Below are positions 1-5,184 of a DNA stretch of 5,225 nucleotides, one piece after another; position 1 is the first letter of the stretch; each line of letters opens with the position of its first letter. The stretch comes from Bacteroidota bacterium (GTDB taxonomy: Bacteria; Bacteroidota; Bacteroidia; Bacteroidales; JAADJA01), in the NCBI GenBank assembly GCA_024278155.1, contig JAJRTT010000484.1, forward strand, positions 1 to 5,225, written 5' to 3'. Under the pieces are notes generated by a model. That model did not search any database and had not been told where the DNA came from. It was given only the letters and a program-made list of their open reading frames with translations. Made by a program: the position numbers and the translations under genes.

Positions 1-84
1 GGCAAACAACTGAAAAAACATTTCCCCTATCAGTCGGATGATGTGAACGAATTACCGGATGAGATTTCTTTTGGGGAGAAGTGA
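1..84 (+). CDS. TPM-domain protein, C-terminal end only (partial)
   Basis: The window opens inside an open frame. Reading from base 1 gives 27 residues and then TGA at 82-84. The tail contains HFPYQSDDVNELPDEISFGE. I recognise this from memory as the usual C-terminus of the short (about 145 aa) TPM-domain proteins of Bacteroidota, which sit between lemA and a second, longer TPM gene. The next gene downstream is such a long TPM protein, 55 bp away on the same strand, which supports the call and suggests one operon. The family has no settled function in bacteria; a plant TPM protein (TLP18.3) has been linked to acid phosphatase activity and photosystem II repair. The TPM domain itself lies outside the window, so the identification rests on the tail and the context. 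Confidence 0.72.
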   Translation, partial: GKQLKKHFPYQSDDVNELPDEISFGEK

Positions 85-95
85 AAAACAAATGC

Positions 96-143
96 TTGAA
101 TGGTAGAATGCGACAATGTTTGAATGAAAAAATAAGACAATGC
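96..143 (+). repeat. Imperfect 24-bp tandem duplication covering the TPM gene start
   Basis: Bases 96-119 and 120-143 align without gaps at 18 of 24 positions. Each unit begins with TTGAATG and ends with GACAATG. The GACAATG of the second unit contains the true ATG at 140. The first copy carries an ATG at 116 that opens only a three-codon frame, closed by TGA at 125-127. The repeat is visible directly; whether it has any role in translation is unknown. Confidence 0.5.
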
Positions 144-943
144 ACAAAATAAATCTCATATCCATAATATTTCTGCTTTCCTTTGGTTCGTTATGGAGCC
201 AGGATTTCCCGGAAAAGCCAAATCCACCACGGCTTGTGAACGACTATGTGGGATTGCTGACACCGCAACAACAAAAAGCCCTCGAAAGGAAATTGGTAGC
301 ACTCAGCGATACCAACGGGACACAGATTGCCATTGTTGTTGTGGAAAGCATCCACGGCTATGATATTGTCGACTATTCCCAAAGGCTTGCACAGAAATGG
401 AACATTGGACAAAAAAAGGACGATAACGGCGCCATCATCGTTTTAAAACCCAAAACATCATCGGGAAAAGGGGAAGTGAATATTGATGTGGGTTACGGAC
501 TTGAACCCTACATTCCCGATATTACATCCAAACGGATTATCGAAAACGAAATGATCCCCAATTTCAAGCAAGGCAACTATTATGGTGGGCTCGATGCTGC
601 CACCAATGTAATGATCGATTTGGTATCCGGGCATTTTACACCTGACCAGTATAATAAAAGTGGCAGACAAAGCCCCTTTAGCTTCCTTGTTCCATTGATA
701 ATCATGATTGTAGTTATTTCCATGATATTCCGAAGGGGAAGCGGGAACCAAACTATGGGTGGCAGAAGCAACAACAGTTCAATTTGGACTGCACTTTTAC
801 TGGGAAGTATGATGGGAGGCCGCGGTGGCAGCTCGTTCGGTAATTTCTCGGGAGGCTCGGGAAGTTTTGGAGGCGGCGGAGGCGGCTTCGGTGGTTTTGG
901 CGGCGGGAGCTTTGGCGGTGGTGGCGCCAGTGGGAGCTGGTAA
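140..943 (+). CDS. Secreted, membrane-anchored TPM-domain (YgcG-like) protein with Gly-rich tail
   Basis: This 267-residue protein starts with a signal peptide (residues 1-20, hydrophobic 4-16, probable cleavage after LWS before QDF). A TPM domain follows at about 31-160. It shows the family pattern: RLVNDYVGLL near 31-40, IAIVVVES, the KWNIGQKKDDNGAIIVL stretch, then VDVGYGLEPYIPD-like sequence (written here as NIDVGYGLEPYIPD) and NFKQGNYYGGLDA. A single membrane helix lies at about 180-197, followed by Arg-Arg. The tail from 226 to 267 is 24/42 glycine and ends in the characteristic GGGGASGSW. The TPM domain should therefore face the periplasm, with the Gly-rich tail on the cytoplasmic side if the helix spans once. 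ATG at 140 is the only in-frame start, because a TGA at 125-127 closes the frame upstream. There is no Shine-Dalgarno box, as is normal in Bacteroidota. The preceding partial gene is also of TPM type, so the pair probably belongs to a lemA-TPM-TPM operon. The molecular activity is unknown. Confidence 0.92.
   Translation: MHKINLISIIFLLSFGSLWSQDFPEKPNPPRLVNDYVGLLTPQQQKALERKLVALSDTNGTQIAIVVVESIHGYDIVDYSQRLAQKWNIGQKKDDNGAIIVLKPKTSSGKGEVNIDVGYGLEPYIPDITSKRIIENEMIPNFKQGNYYGGLDAATNVMIDLVSGHFTPDQYNKSGRQSPFSFLVPLIIMIVVISMIFRRGSGNQTMGGRSNNSSIWTALLLGSMMGGRGGSSFGNFSGGSGSFGGGGGGFGGFGGGSFGGGGASGSW
815..940 (+). repeat. Glycine-rich low-complexity coding stretch
   Basis: These 126 bases encode residues 226-267 of the TPM protein. 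They are built of irregular GGX, GGF and GSF units from repeated ggc/ggt/gga codons, with 24 glycines in 42 residues. The DNA is locally G-rich on the plus strand, unlike the A/T-rich flanks. Such tails are a normal part of long TPM proteins and are not a tandem satellite. Slippage could change the length between strains, but the terminal GASGSW is expected to be conserved. Confidence 0.85.
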
Positions 944-1060
944 AAGAGGATTTATTCTTTTGCCGATGCTCCCCCGCAAGGTAAACATTCCAGCAGTAGT
1001 AATTACCTTATTGTAGCCAGTTGTAGCCAGTCAATTATTTCCATACTCCACACTCTTACA
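944..1060. other. Gap between convergent genes, with weak inverted and direct repeats
   Basis: This 117-bp gap separates two convergent stop codons. It holds a 7-bp inverted repeat, AAGGTAA at 978-984 with TTACCTT at 1003-1009 (18-nt loop), and an exact tandem duplication of TTGTAGCCAG at 1011-1030. Neither arm is followed by a clear T-run in either direction, so I do not call a rho-independent terminator. Both flanking transcripts must nevertheless end around here. Confidence 0.4.
1011..1030. repeat. Exact 10-bp tandem direct repeat (TTGTAGCCAG x2)
   Basis: Two adjacent identical copies of TTGTAGCCAG occupy 1011-1020 and 1021-1030, in the gap between the convergent TPM and racemase genes. 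The shape is that of a simple slippage duplication. No third copy was seen nearby. No function is proposed. Confidence 0.85.
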
Positions 1061-1759
1061 TTATCTTATGCTTAAAGCCAACTCCACAGCCTTTTCTGCA
1101 TGGATTTTTGTGGTATCAAAAATTGGGATATCCACATCAGATTCCGAAATCAGCAAGGGTATTTCCGTACAACCCAAAATCACCCCTTCCGCACCCCTCT
1201 TCTCAAGTCTTTTGATTATCTTTTTATACACTTCCCTTGATTCCGGCTTAATTTGGCCCTGTACCAATTCCCCATAAATAATTTGATGGATTTTTTCCCT
1301 TTCTTCCTCATCTGGAACAATGACCTCTATTCCAAACTTATCAGCAAGGACTTTTTTGTAGAAATCCTTTTCCATTGTGAACCGCGTTCCAAGAAGAGCA
1401 ACTTTTTTCATGTCGTGGTTCGTAATGGCAATTCCAGTAGCCTCAGCAATATGAAGGAAGGGAATCGAGATATTATCCTTGATCGCCTTACTACATAAAT
1501 GCATTGTATTCGTACATAGAACCACCAGATCGGCCCCGGCTTTTTCAAGACGTTTGGCAGCATCGGCCATAATTACATCCAACTCCTCCCATTTATCTTC
1601 ATGTTGCAGTTTCACTATTTCATCAAAATCCACCGTGTACATCAGGCTCTGGCATGAATGAAACCCGCCGAGCAACTCTTTTGCCTTTTTGTTGATCAAT
1701 TCGTAATAAACAATCGAGGATTCCCAACTCATCCCCCCTATCAATCCTATTGTTTTCAT
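1061..1759 (-). CDS. ygeA: Aspartate/glutamate racemase family protein (YgeA-type amino-acid racemase)
   Basis: The 232-residue protein is full length for the PLP-independent Asp/Glu racemase superfamily. These cytoplasmic enzymes interconvert L- and D-amino acids with two facing thiol or hydroxyl bases in two similar Rossmann-like lobes. Visible family marks are the N-terminal MKTIGLIGGMSWESS, the first active-site loop CTNTMH at 82-87, KVALLGTRFTME at 119-130 opening the second lobe, the second active-site loop GCTEIPLL at 196-203 with Cys197, and FDTTKIHA near the end. In ordinary aspartate racemases the first loop reads CNTxH. Here, as in E. coli YgeA as I recall it, Thr83 aligns with that cysteine and Cys82 is shifted one residue back. 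This predicts a YgeA-like rather than a symmetric two-cysteine mechanism. The start is fixed by the conserved MKTIGLIGG. The gene is monocistronic and divergent from the stress-protein gene. Its substrate (Asp, Glu or broader) cannot be read from sequence. Confidence 0.9.
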   Translation of the reverse strand: MKTIGLIGGMSWESSIVYYELINKKAKELLGGFHSCQSLMYTVDFDEIVKLQHEDKWEELDVIMADAAKRLEKAGADLVVLCTNTMHLCSKAIKDNISIPFLHIAEATGIAITNHDMKKVALLGTRFTMEKDFYKKVLADKFGIEVIVPDEEEREKIHQIIYGELVQGQIKPESREVYKKIIKRLEKRGAEGVILGCTEIPLLISESDVDIPIFDTTKIHAEKAVELALSIR

Positions 1760-1802
1760 TATTTAGTTTTTTTATAACTTGTTTAAAATGGGTATGCCAA
1801 AA

Positions 1803-1838
1803 CAAAGGTACTATAATACAAGAAGCATGGCATTTCAA
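1803..1838 (-). promoter_or_regulatory. Candidate promoter of the racemase gene
   Basis: Read on the minus strand, TTGAAA (1838-1833) is followed after 17 nt by TATAGT (1815-1810), a near-ideal sigma70 layout. Overlapping it is TACCTTTG (1810-1803), a full match to the Bacteroidota -7 consensus TAnnTTTG. The -33 partner for that second reading would be 25 nt away, longer than usual. Transcription would begin near 1796-1800, giving a leader of about 40 nt to the ATG at 1759. This is a motif match only. Confidence 0.45.
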
Positions 1839-1845
1839 TTTAATC

Positions 1846-1876
1846 TTGACATAGCCCTGTTTTTTTATTAAATTAG
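1846..1876 (+). promoter_or_regulatory. Candidate promoter of the universal stress protein gene
   Basis: TTGACA at 1846-1851 is followed after 17 nt by TAAATT at 1869-1874. The octamer TAAATTAG (1869-1876) fits the Bacteroidota -7 box TAnnTTTG at five of six fixed positions, and its spacing from TTG is 20 nt. The start site would be near 1881, about 27 nt before the ATG at 1908. A T-run at 1860-1866 lies in the spacer. It is back to back with the candidate racemase promoter, the two -35 boxes being only 7 bp apart. Confidence 0.42.
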
Positions 1877-1907
1877 CAGATGATAAAAACCTTCAAAAAC
1901 CCACGTC

Positions 1908-2729
1908 ATGAAAAACATCCTGCTACTCACGAATTTTTCGGAAACATCGCGGAAAGCAATCACCGCTTTTGCAAAAGTTTATCTTGAATCCATAAAGGAA
2001 AACTTTCGGTTCAAAATGCTCAATGTATATGCACAGCCCAAGACCGGGCAAGGGCATATGGCACGTTTCGATGATGTGCTCCATCGCTATTCAAAACAGG
2101 ACTTACAAGCCGAATACGAAAGCCTGAAAGAATTAAAGGGCGGGAATAAACTGGAGATCGAACTGATTTCAAAACACGGTGATTTAGTGGATGCCGTGGA
2201 GCATATCCATTCTGAAGACCCCGTTGACCTGATTGTGATGGGCACAAAAGGGAGCAACCTTTTCAAGGAACTATTGTTGGGCAGCGAAACCGACAGGTTG
2301 GTCCGTTTATCAAAAAACCCGGTACTGGTTATCCCGGAAAGCAAAGAGTTTACAATCCCAAAAAAAATCGTTTTTGCCACACATAAGGAGGAATGCCGCA
2401 ATAAAGAGGAATTTAAGAAACTGTTGGAAATCGTGAAATTTTTCGGATCGGAATTGATTGTCCTTAATGTCTTCAAAGATCATTTACCGGCATCCATCCA
2501 TTTTGAGGAACCCATTAAGGCAGAACTCAGTAGAATCAAATATAGTTTTGAATATGTCCAGAACAGCGATGAGGCCAAGGGAATAGATGAATACATCCAA
2601 CAAAGCCAAATCGGTTTGCTCGCCCTTATCGACCATCGGGTAAATATGATAAGTAAACTGTTCACCAACAGCGTTACCGGGAAATTCGCCTCCCGTGCCG
2701 AAGTGCCCTTGCTTGTAATCCATGAGTGA
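1908..2729 (+). CDS. Tandem-domain universal stress protein (UspA family)
   Basis: The 273-residue protein has no signal peptide and is probably cytoplasmic. It consists of two UspA domains, roughly 1-143 and 150-273, a layout common in Bacteroidota. Domain 1 begins MKNILLLTNFSE and carries an intact nucleotide-binding signature G-x2-G-x9-G-S (Gly112, Gly115, Gly125, Ser126) inside VMGTKGSNLFKELLLGSE, then a strand PVLVIPE. Domain 2 starts at KKIVFATHKE and ends VPLLVIHE, but its equivalent loop reads LIDHRVNMISKLFTNSVTG and lacks the first glycines. ATP binding is therefore predicted for domain 1 only. Family members bind ATP/AMP and help survival under starvation, redox or other stress; the partner of this one is unknown. 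The ATG at 1908 starts the first beta strand directly. The gene stands alone, divergent from the racemase and convergent with the antiporter (44 bp between stops). Confidence 0.92.
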   Translation: MKNILLLTNFSETSRKAITAFAKVYLESIKENFRFKMLNVYAQPKTGQGHMARFDDVLHRYSKQDLQAEYESLKELKGGNKLEIELISKHGDLVDAVEHIHSEDPVDLIVMGTKGSNLFKELLLGSETDRLVRLSKNPVLVIPESKEFTIPKKIVFATHKEECRNKEEFKKLLEIVKFFGSELIVLNVFKDHLPASIHFEEPIKAELSRIKYSFEYVQNSDEAKGIDEYIQQSQIGLLALIDHRVNMISKLFTNSVTGKFASRAEVPLLVIHE

Positions 2730-2773
2730 ATTTGGGATTCGAAGAAATAACCGAAAAAACAATCTCAATCCTA

Positions 2774-4732
2774 TTAAGTGATTTTCCTCCCAAAAACCAC
2801 CACAATAAAATAGAGGATGGCGATATTCAAAGGGAACAATACATAAAAAGGGACACCGTAAGCAGCCGGCAATGTCCCGAACAATGTCCCAACAACCCCT
2901 ACTACCAAAGCATAAGGCAATTGCGTACGAACATGGTCGATATGATTGCACGAACTTGCAAGCGAACTTAAAATTGTTGTATCGGAAATAGGTGAACAAT
3001 GATCGCCAAACACCGAACCTGCCAAAATGGAAGAGACCACATTGTTGAAAATAAGCATTGAGGCAGCATAATCAAGGCCATGGTTTTGGGAGATAGTCCA
3101 CGAAACGGGCAAAATCAAAGGATAAAGGATGGCCATGGTCCCCCAGGAGGAACCCGTTGAAAATGCAATTACCGCAGAAAGCAAAAAAGTAATGGCCGGC
3201 AACAGAAATGGACTAAGGTGCATATTGACCAGGATTTGTGACAGGAAATCGGCCGTGTGCATGTTCTGGGTGATTTTTGCAAGCGACCATGCAAGGATCA
3301 GAATGAGAACGGCATTGAGCATGGTCGAAAAACCCTCGATGAGAGAGGTAATACTTTTTCGAATATTGAATATCTTTTGGCCAACGGTCAAAATCACGGC
3401 GATGAACATTCCCGACATGGAAGCCCAAAGCAACGCAACGTAAGAATCGGAATTCCCGATTATTTCAGAGAATTTCGTAAAAGCCGAAGCCTCCGGGTTG
3501 TTCCACAAACTGCTGTCCCAACCCGTTATTACCAATCCGGCAAAAGTCCCGAACACAACAATGAAAACCGGAATGGCCGCATTGTACCAACGGGCTTTCA
3601 AGGTTTCTTCTTCCTCAACAGGATTCCCCGAAGCAACAATTGTTTCCATCTCATTTTCCCCTGCCCTTGCCCTTTGTTCGGCTTTCAACATGGGCCCAAA
3701 GTCCCTTCCCTTAAAAATGAGGATAAGGATAAAAGCAAGGGTAAGTATGGGATAAAAACGTGTACTCAACGAACGGATAAAAATAAGATAGGCACTTTCA
3801 TCAAGGCCGATGGCATTGATACCTTCCTGTATGTAGGCGATTTCAATCCCGATCCAGGTAGTGGTGAGTGCAAGGGCGGCGACAGGTGCGGCTGTAGAAT
3901 CGACGATATAGGCCAGTTTTTCGCGCGATATTTTCAAGCGGTCGGTAACGGGCCGCATGGTATTCCCGACAATAAGTGTATTGGCGTAATCATCAAAGAA
4001 AATAGCTATTCCGAGGAGCCAGGTGATAAACTGTCCCGATTTGGCATTGGCCGCATATCTCGACAGATAACTTACAATGCCACGCATCCCACCGTTTTTC
4101 GTTATCAGGGCCACCATCCCACCTATCATCATCGAAAACAAGATAATGGAAACATGGCCCTCATCTTTCATTGTTTCCACAATATAGGTATCAATGATGG
4201 CAAACAACCCACTGAACAGCGCAATAAAAAACGATTTTCCCTGAAAGAAAAACAAGATAGTGGTCCCACTGAGCAATCCCAGAAAAAGAGCGGTATAAAC
4301 CTCGCGGAAAACCAGCGCAACCAGTATGGCGATCAAAGGTGGGATTACCGACATCCATAAGGGAACAGGTGTAACCGTTTTCGAAAAAGAAAAACCACCG
4401 ATTGAAATTGTCAATTCTTCCTTTTCCTTAAAAACGTGCTGAAAAATGTACTTCCCGTTTTCGGGATGGATAATAATACTTGAACCATTTACTATTACAG
4501 GCAAAGGGGAACTTTTATCAAAATCCGGTTCGTTGATCCCAACCTCAATTTCAACAGAAATATCTTGAATGATAATGGGGCTTATTTCGATGGAAGTATT
4601 TTCAGCGTTGATATTGACCTGAGTTGAGAAAGCAGGGTTGGGAGAATTGTTTTCTGCAAAAACAGGATGGAAAACAATAACAGAAATGATTAATGGAAGT
4701 ACGTATTGAAATCTTCTTGTGGTTGTTTTCAT
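2774..4732 (-). CDS. nhaC: NhaC-family Na+/H+ antiporter with extracytoplasmic N-terminal domain
   Basis: The 652-residue inner-membrane protein should exchange Na+ for H+ in sodium and pH homeostasis. Residues 1-26 form a signal peptide (hydrophobic 11-21, cleavage after VFA). Residues 27 to about 122 are a hydrophilic, probably beta-rich segment predicted to lie outside the membrane. The transporter starts near 125 (PLWMSVIPPLIAILVALVF) and has about a dozen hydrophobic helices. Family signatures are FFDDYANTLIVG at 245-256, DSTAAPVAALALTTTWIG at 278-295, STGSSWGTMAILYP at 525-538 and GDHCSPISDTTILSS at 576-590. The charged loop 341-382 (KGRDFGPMLK through EEEETLKARW) fits a cytoplasmic connector between the two halves. 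Classical NhaC proteins are near 450-500 residues, so the excess is the N-terminus. The ATG at 4732 sits in an A/T-rich context 21 bp after the relic toxin's stop on the same strand. I saw no convincing promoter of its own and no clear terminator in the 44 bp beyond its stop. NhaC against related dicarboxylate or lysine exporters is settled by the GDHCSPISDTT motif. Confidence 0.93.
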   Translation of the reverse strand: MKTTTRRFQYVLPLIISVIVFHPVFAENNSPNPAFSTQVNINAENTSIEISPIIIQDISVEIEVGINEPDFDKSSPLPVIVNGSSIIIHPENGKYIFQHVFKEKEELTISIGGFSFSKTVTPVPLWMSVIPPLIAILVALVFREVYTALFLGLLSGTTILFFFQGKSFFIALFSGLFAIIDTYIVETMKDEGHVSIILFSMMIGGMVALITKNGGMRGIVSYLSRYAANAKSGQFITWLLGIAIFFDDYANTLIVGNTMRPVTDRLKISREKLAYIVDSTAAPVAALALTTTWIGIEIAYIQEGINAIGLDESAYLIFIRSLSTRFYPILTLAFILILIFKGRDFGPMLKAEQRARAGENEMETIVASGNPVEEEETLKARWYNAAIPVFIVVFGTFAGLVITGWDSSLWNNPEASAFTKFSEIIGNSDSYVALLWASMSGMFIAVILTVGQKIFNIRKSITSLIEGFSTMLNAVLILILAWSLAKITQNMHTADFLSQILVNMHLSPFLLPAITFLLSAVIAFSTGSSWGTMAILYPLILPVSWTISQNHGLDYAASMLIFNNVVSSILAGSVFGDHCSPISDTTILSSLASSCNHIDHVRTQLPYALVVGVVGTLFGTLPAAYGVPFYVLFPLNIAILYFIVVVFGRKIT

Positions 4733-4741
4733 TATTTAATT

Positions 4742-4753
4742 TTGGCCTGCCAA
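4742..4753. promoter_or_regulatory. 12-bp dyad TTGGC-N2-GCCAA in the antiporter leader
   Basis: A perfect 5-bp inverted repeat with a 2-bp centre lies 9 bp upstream of the antiporter ATG and directly after the relic toxin stop codon. A 2-nt loop is too tight for a good RNA hairpin, so if it is functional it would more likely be a protein-binding site on DNA. No regulator gene is seen nearby. Chance is a real alternative in a short site. Confidence 0.25.
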
Positions 4754-4931
4754 TTATTTAAAGATTTCCAGGTTTTTTATTCTTTCAAAATGTTTGAGGT
4801 TTAAAGTTGCCAGGGGAATACTATGGGTTAACTAAGGTTTTGTGTGATCGTGAAATTTTATGGAACAAAGTGTTTGCCTTGTTCTGTTTACGAAATAATT
4901 CTATCAATACTGAAGAGTCCAATAAAATCAT
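4754..4931 (-). pseudogene. Relic of a PIN-domain (VapC-type) toxin with internal deletion and frame change
   Basis: On the minus strand an ATG at 4931-4929 overlaps the antitoxin's TGA as ATGA, the usual antitoxin-toxin junction. It opens MILLDSSVLIELFRKQNKAN, the typical PIN-domain first strand and helix with the acidic Asp5 and Glu11. The frame runs 36 codons to TAG at 4823-4821. In a different frame (offset one base), bases 4819-4754 encode IPLATLNLKHFERI and seven further residues, then TAA. This is the usual last strand and tail of the same toxin family. Such ribonucleases are normally about 125-130 residues; here only about 55 recognisable residues remain. About 70 central residues, including the middle catalytic acidic residue, are therefore missing, with the junction near 4820-4830. 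A sequencing error cannot explain a loss of that size. The product cannot be an active RNase. The family assignment is from memory of PIN sequences. Confidence 0.85.
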
Positions 4932-5167
4932 GCAATCCTCGATTTATCAATGTGGTTTCTTGCTTTTTGGTAATCAAGTATATCAGAGTCAGACCAAGTT
5001 GGCGCATCCATGATTGGTTCTTGAATTGACTTGGTTGGTTTTTTTGATAGGATTTCGGATTGAAGTGTTATTGTCAATTTTTCAATCTCCTTTTTAGGGA
5101 GCTGGTAAATCAGTCCAAGTATTTGTTTATAATCAATGTTTAATGTTAGTTCCATGGTATCCATCAT
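4928..5167 (-). CDS. Antitoxin of a VapBC-type (PIN toxin) module, now orphaned
   Basis: This small protein has 79 residues, or 75 if it starts at the third ATG (5155), where the sequence MELTLNIDYKQIL matches the usual start of the family. A helix-rich, Lys/Glu-rich N-terminal half (about 10-42) is followed by a flexible linker. The C-terminal segment APTWSDSDILDYQKARNHID (residues 55-74) is, as I recall, typical of small Bacteroidota antitoxins encoded just before PIN-domain toxins and probably wraps the toxin. Its TGA overlaps the ATG of the toxin relic by ATGA, which confirms the pairing. In an intact pair it would neutralise the RNase and repress its own promoter. I see no ribbon-helix-helix or AbrB motif that I can name, so DNA binding is uncertain. 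The candidate -7 box at 5176-5183 would leave almost no leader for the ATG at 5167, which favours 5155. The reading frame itself is intact. Confidence 0.75.
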   Translation of the reverse strand: MMDTMELTLNIDYKQILGLIYQLPKKEIEKLTITLQSEILSKKPTKSIQEPIMDAPTWSDSDILDYQKARNHIDKSRIA

Positions 5168-5175
5168 TTAAAGAC

Positions 5176-5183
5176 CAAAGATA
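5176..5183 (-). promoter_or_regulatory. Candidate -7 box of the antitoxin promoter
   Basis: The minus strand reads TATCTTTG here, a full match to the Bacteroidota -7 consensus TAnnTTTG. A possible -33 TTTTG at 5215-5211 lies 27 nt upstream, longer than usual, so only the -7 element is convincing. Transcription would start about 5-8 nt downstream (near 5168-5171), making the ATG at 5167 nearly leaderless and the ATG at 5155 the more comfortable start. Confidence 0.4.
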
Positions 5184-5184
5184 C

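Noticed and set aside
942..961. AAAAGA / TCTTTT inverted repeat right after the TPM stop as a terminator
   Set aside because: The 6-bp stem is almost all A-T with an 8-nt loop and would be unstable. The trailing T-run is part of the stem itself.
797..988. Minus-strand frame of 63 codons rich in Ala/Thr/Ser opposite the Gly-rich tail
   Set aside because: Its composition is the mirror of the glycine codons of the TPM gene. It has no independent support.
2735..2771. GGATT / AATCC inverted repeat between the convergent stress-protein and antiporter genes as a shared terminator
   Set aside because: It has only 5 pairs across a 27-nt loop and no T-run, so it is within chance expectation.
2484..2999. 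171-codon minus-strand frame opposite the end of the stress-protein gene and overlapping the antiporter 3' end
   Set aside because: It is out of frame with nhaC, spans two clear genes, and shows no domain; it is a shadow frame.
3257..4360. A 367-codon open frame on the plus strand, antisense to the antiporter gene
   Set aside because: It lies wholly inside the well-supported nhaC gene. Its translation is a low-hydrophobicity mix rich in Asn, Gly, Arg and His with no recognisable domain, and it is explained by codon bias of the opposite strand.
4807..5029. Two plus-strand frames of 61-68 codons across the antitoxin/toxin relic
   Set aside because: They run opposite to the antitoxin and PIN toxin relic, have no family resemblance, and are shadows of those coding sequences.
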